Assembly (NCBI GenBank): GCA_020226215.1
Contig: CM035227.1
Span: 24,369,866-24,433,865, forward strand
Length of the DNA: 64,000 nt
Direction: 5' to 3'
Source: Sindora glabra
Taxonomy: Eukaryota; Streptophyta; Magnoliopsida; Fabales; Fabaceae
In this document: one piece after another, positions 24,600-36,275 of the stretch
Position numbering within the stretch: the first letter of the stretch is position 1
Layout of the letters: each line of letters begins with the position of its first letter
The notes under the pieces: model-generated
What the model was told of the DNA's origin: nothing
Database searches by the model: none
What the model saw: the letters and a program-made list of their open reading frames with translations, nothing else
Translations under genes and position numbers: made by a program

Positions 24600-25864
24600 G
24601 TTTGATAAAATAGCTATATCTTGAGATCAATTGTTAAATGGTGTTAGTGGTTTTCATTCATAATTTCTCTAGTTTTTTACTTTCTTCCTCTTTGTAAATC
24701 AAATTGGATAATTTATCTTAGAAAATTTTCTGATGAGTTCTTCCCCCTCTTTTCTTTATTTTGTTGTTTAAGCAAATTCTATGTCTGTGTTTCTGTCTTC
24801 AGAAATTTTACAACATTGATAGATAAGCAGAGAGACGTATGAAAACAAGCAAATACCATTAATGTTTGAGCTGTTAGGATTTCACACTTTCCTTTTGTCA
24901 ATATCTGAGGAGGATCTAATGAGTGCAATTCTCTTGGCTGACAGATGAAATTTTTCAAAAAGGCTATTGAAGATGTGGCTGCAAATAGTCTAAAAGTTGC
25001 CTTGCCATTGCATATGGGTCGTTTGGTTCATGCAGGAAGTAACTTCCCATGGGAAGTTGAATTTCTTAGGAAGTTATTTACTGTGTACACTTCCTAGGAA
25101 ATCCTTAAATGTTGTTTGGTTGACATAAAGGAAGTCACATATCCCAAGAAATAAATTCCTATGTTTTGTTTGGTTCAACTTTGAATTTCCTAGGAAATAA
25201 CAATGAAATGACTACAATATCCTCAATAATAACTTAATATATATTAATAGATATTAATTGATTTTAAAGAGGTGATAGTGCCATATTTTTTTTAAAATAA
25301 GTTTCAATTTTATGATTTATGAATATTATATACTGAAATTATTTTTTTTTAACTGTGTGAATGCAGTGATAAATTAAAAATTTTTAAAAGTCATAAATTC
25401 TTTATTAGTTAACCAATGTTTGCATGACCACTTATTTTCAATCTTTTTCATTTGCTCTTTCAACAGAAAATAAGAAAATGTGGGTTTGACGAAGTTTACT
25501 TGGTTAAAAACGTATAAATTGAGTTCAAAACTTTGAATGATCATAACTTTGTGCTCGATTGTCCGTTTTAAGTGAATTTTTTTTTTATTTCATGTAACTT
25601 TTTGAGATCTACGTGCTTGCAAATACCAGAGGTGTTTTGCCCACTTTGATTTGGCAAAAAAAGGCCTTTTTAATGATTTTTTTAATTTTCTTTAATTTTT
25701 TGTTATTTTTTTTAACTTTGATTTTATTTTTATCAATTTAAATTCATTCGAATTTTATATTAAAATTTTTCTTCTTAACTCTTTTGGTATCTAGTAGTGT
25801 TATAATAATTTTTTTAACAAATAAAATTACTAAAAAATAATTTATTACTATTTGTAAATTAAAT

Positions 25865-26660
25865 AGTAATATGTTACTGTTTCGTTCCAAGACAGTAACA
25901 TGTTACTGTTTCGTTTGAAAATAGTAACACCAACTAAAAACCTCAAATAAATGAATAAATTATGTCTAATTAACAACCAAACTGCCAAATAATAGCATGT
26001 TGCTGTTTCGTTCCAAGACAGTAACATGTTACTGTTTCGTTCGAAAATAGTAACACCAACTAAAAACCTCAAATAAATGAATAAATTATGTCTAATTAAC
26101 AACCAAACTGCCAAATAATAGCATGTTGCTGTTTCGTTCCAAGACAGTAACATGTTACTGTTTCGTTCGAAAACAGTAACATCAATTAAAAACCTCAAAT
26201 AAATGAATAAATCATGTCTAATTAACAACCAAACTGCCAAATAATAGCATGTTGCTGTTTCGTTCCAAGACAGTAACATGTTACTGTTTCGTTCGAAAAC
26301 AGTAACATGTTACTGTTTCGTTCGAAAACAGTAACACCAACTAAAAATCTCAAATAAATGAATAAATCATGTCTAATTAATAACCAAACTGCCAAATAAT
26401 AGCATGTTGCTGTTTCGTTCCAAGACAGTAACACCAACTAAAATTCTCAAATAAATGAATAAATCATGTCTAATTAATAATCAAATTGCTAAATAATAGT
26501 GTGTTACTATTTTTTCTCTAGACAGTAATATGTTACTGTTACGTTCCAAGACAGTAACATCAATTAAAAATCTTAAATAAATAGATAATAGCATATTACT
26601 ATTTTTTCTCTAGACAGTAACATATTACTGTTACGTTCCAAGACAGTAACATCAATTGAA
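25865..26660. repeat. Minisatellite array (97 + 29n bp periods), copy 1
   Basis: Using the recurring CTCAAATAAATGAATAAAT word as anchor (25942, 26068, 26194, 26349, 26446), the spacings are 126, 126, 155 and 97 bp, that is 97 plus 1, 1, 2 and 0 copies of a 29-bp insert. The insert carries ACAGTAACATGTTACTGT, a perfect palindrome. Later units (26460-26660) are more diverged. Confidence 0.9.
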
Positions 26661-26774
26661 AACTTCAAATAAATAGATAAATTAAGTTTAATTAAAAATT
26701 AAATTATCAAATAATAACATATTACTATTTGTTCTCTAAACAGTAACTAATTAAAAAAATTTTAATTCTAATTG

Positions 26775-26775
<1 letters not shown>

Positions 26776-26817
<42 letters not shown>
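26776..26817. repeat. (GT)n microsatellite
   Basis: A pure GT tract inside the transposon. The other copy has (GT)n followed by (TA)n at the equivalent place (59124-59171). Confidence 0.95.
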
Positions 26818-26818
<1 letters not shown>

Positions 26819-27584
26819 TTAATTTGAATTATAGGGCTTGAAATTTAATATTAAAAAATATTTATAAAATTTAAAGAAAATTTTATTTTAATATTCAAAT
26901 AATTTCAATCAACAAATATAATATATAATTATATAATGCAATTAATATAATATATACTAAAATTTTAATTTATTCAAAATATTTATATAATCAAATTAAA
27001 TATATCATATTATATTTATATTATTTAATAATTATAATCTAACTTTCAAATAATAGCAATAGATAAAATAAAAAAGAAGTAAAAGAAAATTATGCAATAA
27101 AATAAATAAAAAAATAAAATAATAAGTGGGTTATAAAATAACGTAGGAATTAAATAAAAATATGCTGTTAATTAATTTATTTAAATTAAATATTTAAATT
27201 TTTTATAAAATAATAATAATAAAATATGTCATGTAATATATATATAAGCAAACTGTAAAATAACGGTAACACTAATTAAAATGGACATTCACAAAGTAAA
27301 ATCTGATAATCAATTAAAAGGGTAAAATTGGTATTAATTAATTTTAGTAAGGATATTTTTGTCTATGAATTAGTTAAACATACAGGAAATAGAACTTACC
27401 TAGGGGGGAGTGGGCAAGTGATTTCCCGTGTTTTATGGGAAACACAAGTTCCCAAGAAGATTTATTTCCTCTCATTTGTGCTTGACCATATGAACCGGAA
27501 AATGTTCCAGCTAGTGAAGAAGAACTTGCTCGCTGGTCGTTACCAGAGGATGATCTCATTTTACTGGCCATCGTTGGTATAAAG

Positions 27585-27965
27585 GTATGTGTGCTTTTGT
27601 CCAAAAATAATTCCTGTCATTGACATGTGGACATACGTAGGCCGGCTTGATTTTTGGCCCAAACCCGATTTGATATAAATAGAGTTTAACTTAAGAAGTT
27701 AGGTTTAAAAGTTGGGCTTAAGAAAAATCTGAAGTTCTGTTTTATAAATTGATCAAACTTGGACAAGCATATATAAAACAGTGGCGGCTTGATTTTATAT
27801 TTATAAATTAAATATTTTATTTTATTATATATTTAACATATATTATATGATACAAATCTAATTAGTATATGTATATAATGATTTTTTAATGATATTTTTT
27901 ACATATATTAAATATAATATATAAGTAAATATAAATATATTTTATATATTTATATGATTTAATTG

Positions 27966-28005
<40 letters not shown>

Positions 28006-29155
28006 TTCAAAATCGAGCCTAAACCAAGTTAGGCTTGGGCATAAAAAGTATTTAAAAAAAAATCCATGCCAACTTGGGCTTGGCTTTAAACTAAGAAAAA
28101 ATACATTAATATTTAAATAAATCCAACGCTGCCCACATTTGGCCCACCTCTATTTAGCTCATCTTATTATTATGTCTTAGTTGTATTTTTAGTTAGGACC
28201 TTATTGTAAAGTAATGGATACACTAATATCCTAAACTAAACTAATCTTTAATGTCTTCAAAAACTTCAATAGGCTTAGGGAAGTCTTCCAAGTCAAAATC
28301 TTCAAATGCTTCATTTTTCTTTTATAAAATCTTTCACATATAAATATAATTACAAAATGGGATTTGACATCATTAAAACTAAAACATTTAAGAAGGGGTT
28401 AAGTCATCATTGTTTGTTTTAGCAAAAAATCTTTTTTATTAAAATAAAATCATTTATTTAGGTTTGTAATCATAAAATAATAAAAAATATTTTATTTGTT
28501 CAATGTAATATGGAGAATACAATAGAAAATCACATTCTCTATTTTAAAGATGAAGTTATTTTCCTTCACTATAATAACACCATACATTTATATTTTAATC
28601 AAAAAGTATTTAGGTACCATGAAAATCTTGCACTTACTACAAGCAAATAAGATTTTTTTACAGAAAATATTTTTTTATATAACAAATGGAACTTAAGCTT
28701 TGTATTTTTCCTTTAATTTGGACTGTTGGTTCATAACTCGCCCGTTTGTCCTCATTTCTTTGAGTTCTGATGTTTAGAACCCAAGAAAAACACCTGTCCT
28801 TTTCTGCATAAGTTTAACAGGTAACGGGAATATTTGTTGTGCACAAATGTCTCATTGTTGCGGCCGTCCTGTCTGTTGCCATTTTATGAAAGAAAATGAA
28901 ATTTTATTGAAGGAAAGAAAGGAAATTGACATGTTATTCTACATGCAAATTTTTCTACCATTATAATACTACTTCTAGAGGGCTGTGTATTTTTAGACTT
29001 CCATCCAAAATATATTTGACAGAGAGTATTGGATGGCAGTTTTTTACAATTAAATTGGCTTCCACGTCTGAATTTCTGTCATTTCTATTTTTTTATCGCC
29101 TATTTTTTTTTGCATTAATTTTTTTAATTATATTAAAATATGCATCAAAACCCAG
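27585..29155 (+). other. Intron 22, with a probable MITE and (TA)n
   Basis: The 1.57-kb intron holds a segment at about 27635-28150 that starts with AGGCCGGCTTGATTTTTGGC and ends near GCCCACATTTGGCCCACCTC. It is AT-rich between and contains a TA tract (27968-27999). G/C-rich ends around an AT-rich core suggest a MITE, but I could not define clean inverted ends. A related-looking stretch is at 56390-56860. Confidence 0.5.
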
Positions 29156-30093
29156 GATCCTTGTCGACCTGGTGTTAAAGATGCAGTGCAACTTTGCCGA
29201 AATGCTGGAATTAAGGTAAATATATTCTGCTTGTTACTTCGAAAATAGTCTTGTTTTCTGCCCCTTCTAATTGCTTGCATTCTTAATGTGGTCAAATATT
29301 ACAATAGGCATATATTATTTGAAAATTGTAAATGCAACGTATAGGTGGTATATGAGGTAGTGGCCCAGGTTAGAAAGTTTTGAAGTCTGTTATGCTCTAA
29401 TTGTTGCTTCTATCTTGAGCTGGAGCCCCAATTTTGTACCCCAAAAAAAAAATGATAGTGTCACACAATTTTTTAATATCCTTTGGCCTTTGTCAAGACA
29501 GTGGCAATAATTTTCGTGTATTATTTCTGCTGGGCTGAAACTGTATCTTTTGAGAGGTCATGCCTTGCTGTTTTCTATGAGTTATAATATCAGGTGGATC
29601 TATCTGATCTCAATAACCTTAAAAATATGCATTTGGCTTGAGGAGTATTGACATATTTGATGTGGATCAGGATTATTCGATGTAAAGTAGTTGTCTTCTG
29701 ATGCTAGGTGATCATGGTTACTGGTGACCATGTGAAAACGGCAAAAGCAATTGCTGTGGAATGTGGAATACTAGATTCATTGGAACATGCCACAGAGCCT
29801 ATCACAATTGAAGGAAAAACATTTCGTGACATGTCATTTGCCGAAAGAGATGAAATTGTGGAGAAGATATTGGTCTGAGCCAAAGGCCATAACAACTTTT
29901 TGCTTGTCCTCTTAGTTGTGATAACTCTATTGCCAACTAAGATTGAGACATTTTTTTCCCCTTTTTTAATATGTAGGTTATGTCACGGTCATCTCCTAAT
30001 GATAAACTTCTGCTTGTTCAAGCACTGAGACGGAAGAGGCATGTTGTTGCGGTAACAGGAGATGGTGTTAATGATGCTCCTGCACTCCAAGAG
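29156..30093 (+). other. Exons 23-25: P-domain with MVTGDH and TGDGVNDAP
   Basis: Exon 23 (29156-29215) encodes DPCRPGVKDAVQLCRNAGIK. Exon 24 (29708-29872) opens VIMVTGDHVKTAKAIAVECG; relatives have TGDN, so the Asn is His (29729-29731). Exon 25 (29977-30093) encodes SRSSPNDKLLLVQALRR and TGDGVNDAPAL (30055-30087), the Mg2+-binding hinge. The frame is open across all three. Confidence 0.9.
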
Positions 30094-30610
30094 GTTTAAA
30101 GAACATCTTTTGTTATCTGGGCTTATCAGTCACAATTATAATCACGATAAAATTTATTTCTTTTTTTTATGATCCTTTTTTCTTCCCTTTAGCTATGCAT
30201 TCTTTCCCGTAGAAATGAAAAAAAAAAATTTCAATAAAAAGAACTATGAAAATCGTAATGTTAAGTTTACAGTTTATATCTTGCAACTTTTATGTTTCAA
30301 AACATTTGAGCGATCCTGATTCAACTGTGAAAATATCAATGTTAGGATTTGAGGTAACATTTAATGTTAATGTCAGTGGTATTTTTACTATCACAGTTGT
30401 AATTCCGAAATTAGTGGGAAAAGCTATTTTTCTTGTGACGGCAAGGAGATAAACATGAAACTTACACTCTTAGAGTTTGAAGATGGTCATTGCTTCATAA
30501 TCCCATAATAAAAATTTTAATAATTTTAAATTTATTCTACAATTTATTCATGGAGAATTTTTATTATGATCTATTTCCATGTTTGTAATTCTACACTTCT
30601 TTGGAGTTAG

Positions 30611-31251
30611 GCCGATATAGGTCTTGCAATGGGCATTCAAGGAACCCAAGTTGCTAAAGACAACTCTGACATCATCATTTTGGATGACAATTTTTCTTCT
30701 GTTGTTAAGGTTTGTCTTTTTCTCTCTAGTATTATGAGGCATATTCTGAATCCTGTTTGTTAGCATCCACCTCTTGAAAAGGAATAATGTCTGGTCATTA
30801 GCAAACGCCATGATGACAAGTTTTCGATATTAATTTAACGGGAAGACTTCATAGTATTGAGGAGGTGCAGCGTTTTATGCTCAGCTTGATTTATAATATT
30901 TTGAAATTGTCAACTGAACGCAGGTTGTCAGATGGGGACGGTCTGTATATGCAAATATTCAGAAATTTATTCTGTTTAATCTTACTGGCAATGTTGCAGC
31001 TATTATTATAAATGTTGTTGCTGCAGTTTCTTCTGGTGATGTCCTCCTAACTGCAGTAGAGGTTTGTCCCCTCTCTCTGTCTCTCCTTCTAACATTCTGG
31101 TTCTGATTCATGTATGTACATACTTACAGCCTTAATTGCTAGCTCTACAGCTTCTCTGGCTAAGTGTTATCATGGACATTCTTGGTGCAATTGCCTTGGC
31201 AGCTGAACCGCCAAATGATCGCCTGATGCATAGGGCTCCAGTGGGTCGAAG
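30611..31251 (+). other. Exons 26-28: TM5-TM6 with a changed Ca2+ ligand
   Basis: Exon 26 (30611-30709) encodes ADIGLAMGIQGTQVAKDNSD. Exon 27 (30924-31061) encodes RWGRSVYANIQKFILFNLTG and the TM5 region. Exon 28 (31151-31251) encodes LLWLSVIMDILGAIALAAEP. In P-type IIB pumps the TM6 motif is VNLIMDT; the Asn ligand is Ser here (31163-31165), while the Asp is kept. Exon 28 uses the second of two nearby AG acceptors (31149-31150). Confidence 0.88.
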
Positions 31252-31977
31252 GTCATTATTTTCTGATGTTTTTGAGTTGCGGAATGCCATTTTTATTTTT
31301 CCTTACTGTTGGCGCGCAGGGGAGGGGTGATTATCAAAGCAAAATCGCATGAAGACACTGAAACTATCTGAAATTTTTTATTAATTGAGTGCTATGAGGA
31401 TCTTCATGAAACAACTCTGTTTGCTAAAAAGGCGAAGACAGAAGCTTGTCCTTAAATCTGAGAGAATTTTGTACTAGACCAAAGGCATTCCAAAAATTTT
31501 TTGATGGTTTAAACAAGTACCGTTTATCTTTAACGATTTACATTGAAAGAATTAAAAAATAAATAAATCCTAAATCCAAAAAAAAAAAAAAAGCTGCCTT
31601 GTTGGATGCCTAACAGTAAGACAAATCAGTGAGTCTAGTTTAGGTGTGTTGTAAGAACTGTCTCGTCAGGTGCCACTGGATGCTAACAGCATAACAAATC
31701 TATGACTCTCGTTTAGGTTTTGTTTTGTTTTATAATGTCTGTTATGGGAGTAGAATTTAATTAAATTCAGCTGCATGGATGAATTTGCTTTCCTGGCAAC
31801 CTTATTTTTGTGCATCTGCAGGTGTGCTTGTGCCTTTGCACACCTGTATGCTTGGGTTAAGGTTGAATTTGTGTAAGCATGCATAGGAATATCGGATTAG
31901 TCGGTGCATATAACTGCTGTGTATAAGCTTGGATAGTTTGTGAGGTGAATATGACAGTATATTGTATCCTCTTTCAG

Positions 31978-32305
31978 AGAACCACTTATTACAAATAAGA
32001 TGTTGAGGGACCTGCTGATACAGGTAAATGCTGGTTCTCATTTCTTAGTGCTTTATGTCATTACAATTCACAAGTGATCTCCCTTTTTAAGTTGGCCTGA
32101 GCTATAGATGTTGAGTGGCATCGATTCATGCTATTTCTTATGTGTCTTAATTCGATTATTATCTTCTCAGGCAATGTACCAAGTTTCTGTTTTACTTGCA
32201 CTCAATTTCCAAGGTAGGAGCATACTGGGTTTGAAGCATGAGACCCACGATCATGCTTTCAAAGAGAAGAACACTTTGATATTTAATGCCTTTGTTTTCT
32301 GCCAA
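31978..32305 (+). other. Exons 29-30: TM7-TM8 region
   Basis: Exon 29 (31978-32023) encodes REPLITNKMLRDLLIQ across the junction. Exon 30 (32171-32305) encodes AMYQVSVLLALNFQGRSILG and NTLIFNAFVFCQ. Both are open. The last 31 bp of exon 30 and its donor are copied again immediately downstream. Confidence 0.88.
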
Positions 32306-32362
32306 GTAAGTGTGTGTGTTTGATATTTAATGCCTTTGTTTTCTGCCAAGTAAGTGTGTGTG
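32275..32362. repeat. 44-bp tandem duplication across the exon 30 splice donor
   Basis: The unit starting TTTGATATTTAATGCCTTTG occurs at 32275-32318 and 32319-32362. It spans the exon end and its GTAAGTGTGTG donor, so two identical donors lie 44 bp apart. Use of the second would add 44 nt and shift the frame. The copies are nearly identical, so the event is recent. Confidence 0.9.
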
Positions 32363-32402
32363 TGTCTATACATATATATATATAGATAGCTTCTGAAATG
32401 AA

Positions 32403-32503
<101 letters not shown>

Positions 32504-32589
32504 CTTCTGAAATGAATGTGAAGTTACTTTGGTATACTTGTCCCCCCTCCCTTGATGATTATGTTAGATTTTGTTATTTTATAAGTGAC

Positions 32590-32977
32590 TGTAGCACAGA
32601 GCCAATGAACCAAAGAACCACATTCAATTAATAAGGAGATATTTTAAGAATTTTTAAATAGATTAAAACTAGATTAAATTACTATATTTTGTATTTAGTC
32701 TTGGAATTTTTTAGAATGCTTAGGAATTTTAAGAACTTTGTATCTAGTCATAGAAGAGCTTTAAAACTTACATTGTGCCTAGTCATGGGAGAAATTCAAA
32801 GCATGCATAGGAATTCTAAACATGAAGATATTTTTAAAAAATTTAGGACGAATTTACCCTTGGCAAAAGGCTATAAATATCCCCCAAAGGTTATAGTTTG
32901 GCATCAAAGTTGAATAGAATTTCATTATTCAATTGAGAGTTTTCTCTCTTTTTCTTTCCTAATTGGCTTCTAAGTCA
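32590..32977 (+). repeat. 5' LTR of the gypsy element
   Basis: It starts TGTAGCAC and aligns with 35660-36044, for example CACATTCAATTAA, GAGATATTTTAAGAATTTTT, CATAGAAGA, CTAGTCATGGGA and GAGAGTTTTCTCTCTT. A TATAAATA box is at about 32873-32880. Confidence 0.85.
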
Positions 32978-33889
32978 TTTTGGTATCATAGCAAGTTTAT
33001 TTAGCTTTTTGTGCAAGTGTTTGAGTTAGAGGTAGTCAGAATACTTCTCGGTTTCGAACTTCAACAACTAGTAGTGTCGAAACCTTAATTTTTGGTAAGT
33101 TTCTTAGCAAGATAACACTGTAGATGAGTTTGGAGTGGTCCAAAACATTAAACTACAAAATTTTACGATGAACGGAGTTGCCACGCACCTCCACTGAAAA
33201 ATCACACGTCGATCACACGCCTGTTTAAGGTAGAAAATGACCATATTAGCACTATGTTAGTGCCACATAATTCACTCTATGGGTGCTATGTGTCTAAAGA
33301 TGCCATGTTAGCATATCCAATTAGCAATTTAACATCAATTATAAAGTCAGCTCTCTGGTGCATAGTCAGCCACTAAAGTAGCACCACGTTGTCACTAAGG
33401 TTATGCCATGTGTGATTTTCACCATATTAGCTTAGTTTTCTAAAATTTGAAAGTTACCCCTCAACTTACCCATATTTCCATCTTGACCCAAATATTTCCT
33501 AAAATTACAAGTTATGCCAAAACCTTCCATAAATTCTCTTTCAACCCTAAAGTTTTTCCATTATTACAAAAAGACCCTAGACCTTTTCAAAATTCAATTT
33601 TAACCCTAAACTTTTTCTTACTATTACAAATAGCCCCTAAACTTATTAGAAATTCAACTTCAACCTATAACCTATTATAAATTACCAAACTATCACCAAG
33701 AAGACAAAACGAGAGAAATATTCAAGAGATTGAGATGGAAGAAATGCAGAGACAAATTCAATAATTACAGGAAATTGTAAATGCCCAACAAGACTTATTA
33801 AATTAAAGAGGAAATCTAGAATATGATTCTGATAGCAGTAACTACTCTTCAACAACTAGTTGTCATCTTCAAAGGTAGCTAACTCGAGG

Positions 33890-34400
33890 AACTGATATTA
33901 AAGTAGACATTTTGAATTTCAAGGGAAGACTCTAATTAGATGAATTTGTAAATTAGCTTTAAATAGTTGAAAAGGCATTTGAATTGAAAGACATATTAGA
34001 TGAACAAAAGGTCAAAATTATTGCTATCAAGTTGAAGAAGTATGCCTCCATCTAGTGGGAAATTTTGAAGAAGAAATGAGAATATGAAGGAAGAAATAAG
34101 GTCACGACATAGGAGAAAATACGTCGAGAACTTACAAGTAAGTTCTTATTTAATTACTATTATCAAGATAATTTTATCCAGTTACAAAATCTATGCCAAA
34201 AGTCTCTATTCGTGGAAAAATACACTAGAGAATTTGAAAAACTAATGATAAAATGTGATATTCAAGAAAAAGAACATATTATTGCTCACTACCTTAGAGG
34301 ATTGAATTTTGATATTATGCAAATAGTCTAACTCCAACAATATTGGACTTTAGATGATGTCATCTGAGTTGTCATTTGAATTGAGAAACAACTTTCTAAG
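33890..34400 (+). pseudogene. Gypsy gag relic
   Basis: The frame beginning near 33890 gives a typical Retrotrans_gag pattern: DILNFKGRL, KKYASI-WEILKK, SLFVEKYTREFEKLMIKCDI and AHYLRGLNFDIMQIV. Several in-frame stops make it non-functional. Confidence 0.75.
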
Positions 34401-34845
34401 AAGCTTATATTCCAATCTTTCTCCTCAAGAAACTCTATTAATACTCACAAAACTCAAACCCAATAACCCAGGACTTTAAATAAAACCCTACCTAAACCTA
34501 CCAAAGAAACCAACCCTAAAACACCCAATGGCTATATTGCATCAGATTACCTGAACCAAAAAGTCATTATTATCTTTGAAGGAGAAATTCAAGAAGAATC
34601 AAAAGAAGAAAAGTTCTGGTAAACACAAGATGAATTCAAAGAACCATCAATGTTTGATGAAGAACTCATCCCTGTTGATCATAGAGAATCACCGGTAATT
34701 AAATGAGACCTACACACTATAGCCAAAAAAGGAAAAGCCTTAATTAAGGCATAATATTCTCCACACTCAATGCATAGCCTAAGGTAAAGTCTGTAATGTC
34801 ATTATAGGTAGCGAAAGTTACAAGAATGTTGTATCAAGATACATT

Positions 34846-35145
34846 ATGGAAAAGCTCAAACTACTTGCCCAAAAGCATCCATACCCTTACAAGTTACAAT
34901 GGCTTAACAAAGATAATGAGATAAAAGTTATAGAATACTGCCTTGTTTCCGTTCCAATTAGCAAAAAGTACCAAGATAAGTTATGGTGTGATGTTATGCC
35001 TATAGGAGCTTGTCACTTACTCTTGGTAAGACCTTGTCAGTACGACCATCATGTTATATTCAGTGATTATACAAATATATATTCTTTCATAAAAGATGGG
35101 GTGAAGATCAAGTTAACTATATTACCACTTGAAGAATTCAAGTAA
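34846..35145 (+). pseudogene. Gypsy retropepsin-like domain, 99 codons open
   Basis: This open stretch contains KYQDKLWCDVMPIGACHLLL followed by RPCQYD, the conserved C-terminal half of plant Ty3/gypsy protease domains (usually LLGRPWQYD). The Gly is Val and the Trp is Cys here. The upstream active-site half is broken. Confidence 0.8.
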
Positions 35146-35659
35146 GTCAAAGGTGAAGCTAAGCTGCTAGTATCATTAATATCCAAGGATGGAACTTTGA
35201 ATGCTATAACAGATGCTCTTAATAGAAGATACACTTTACTTTTAATTGGAAGATGTTTATTCGAGGTGATTTATGGTACTTGTCCCCTTAGCCCACCTAA
35301 TTTAAACAATCTTTTACTAGCCATCAATACAATGCAAATGTAAAGCAAAGAAGATAAAAATGCCTCACAAATAAGTCCGTGCAAGAATTCAAAAATAGAA
35401 TTTCAAATATAAAGCCTAGCAAGACAAATATCATCAATAGCATACTTTCAAAGAAAGAGACTTAGCACCGATACACTTGTAAAAAGAGGGATTCCTGAAT
35501 TAGCGATCATTCCAAGTTGTGCAAAAAATCAATGATAATGCCAACAAAATAAAGCTACTAGACTCCTATGGTGTTTTTACTATCTTCAATGTTGCTGATC
35601 TTCATACTACAAGGATGATAACTAAGACTCGAGGGAGAGTCTCATCCAATCGAGGGAGA

Positions 35660-36044
35660 ATAGCACGAAGCTAATGAAATAAAGAACCACATTCAATTAA
35701 CAAGGAGATATTTTAAGAATTTTTAGAGAAATTAAAATTAGATTAAATTACTATACTTTGTACTTAGTCTTGGAATATTTTAGAATGCTTAAGAATTTTA
35801 AGAGCTTTGTATCTAGCCATAGAAGAACTTAAAAGCTTGCATTGCACCTAGTCATGGGAAAAATTCAAAGCATGCATAAGAATTCTAAATAGGGAGATAT
35901 TTTAGAAAATTTAAGATGAATTTATCCTTGTAAAAAGGCTATAAATACTCCCTCAGAGGCTGTAATTTTGCATCAAAGTTGAATAGAATTTTTTTGTTCT
36001 ATTGAGAGTTTTCTCTCTTCTTCTTCCCCAATTGGCTCCTAGCC
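35660..36044 (+). repeat. 3' LTR of the gypsy element
   Basis: This is the partner of 32590-32977. It starts TAGCACG and ends CTAGCCA. Substitutions between the LTRs are frequent, indicating an old insertion. Confidence 0.83.
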
Positions 36045-36275
36045 AGACCGGAAGGATAATTGAACGACTTGATGAAGCATTTTAGGAGCAAAGGTGGACC
36101 GCTCTATTTTGATGTTTGTTTGACTTAGTGACCAACCTTTACTTTTGTGGACTGCAGCAGCATTACTTTGGATAGTTTCTGCCTTACTTTCGTGGGGCAT
36201 TGGAAGTTTATATGCTAGACCAGGAGAGGCTCTTCCTCTTTTATTGTTTGTGAAATCCTTTCGATGTTAGAACAA

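Larger units (their letters stand above)
25017..27486 (+). mobile_element. Harbinger-like non-autonomous element inserted in exon 22
   Basis: The 2.47-kb element starts GGGTCGTTTGGTTCATGC and aligns over nearly its whole length with the element at 56867-59907. Its 3' end diverges at 27478: about 80 bp present in the other copy are missing and 9 unrelated bases precede the CATATG flank. It has no transposase. It contains a tandem array (about 25865-26660), a (GT)n tract (26776-26817) and AT-rich flanks. Long open frames on the minus strand come from the repeats. Confidence 0.88.
24945..27584 (+). pseudogene. Exon 22 split by a transposon
   Basis: The 5' part (24945-25016) encodes MKFFKKAIEDVAANSLKV and the 3' part (27493-27584) encodes YEPENVPASEEELARW and LPEDDLILLAIVGIK, the normal continuation. 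A 6-bp CATATG repeat flanks the insertion. Without the transposon and one CATATG copy, 164 nt remain, which is not a multiple of three. TTGCCTTGCC at about 24998-25007 looks like a 5-bp duplication; removing it restores 159 nt and the frame. Other indel histories are possible because paralogues are a few residues longer here. Confidence 0.88.
32590..36044 (+). mobile_element. Internally deleted Ty3/gypsy LTR retrotransposon in intron 30
   Basis: Two LTRs of about 385 bp (32590-32977, 35660-36044) flank a 2.7-kb interior. A tRNA-Met-like primer site (TGGTATCATAGC, 32981) follows the 5' LTR, and purine-rich CGAGGGAGAATAG precedes the 3' LTR. The interior encodes a retrotransposon gag (about 33890-34400), an aspartic-protease-type domain (34846-35145), and then the end of RNase H joined directly to the end of integrase. 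Reverse transcriptase and most of integrase are gone. Stops are frequent. I could not find a clean target duplication. It was inserted in the sense orientation of the ATPase gene. Confidence 0.85.

Noticed and set aside
25848..26437. Open frames of 143 and 71 codons on the minus strand with repeated NETATCYYLAVWLLIRHDLF-like sequence
   Set aside because: They run through the minisatellite array. They are open because 126-bp units are multiples of three, and they vanish where the period is 97.
25865..26660. Regularly spaced palindromic repeats that look superficially CRISPR-like
   Set aside because: The sequence between palindromes is itself repeated, not unique spacers; the context is a plant transposon and no cas genes exist.
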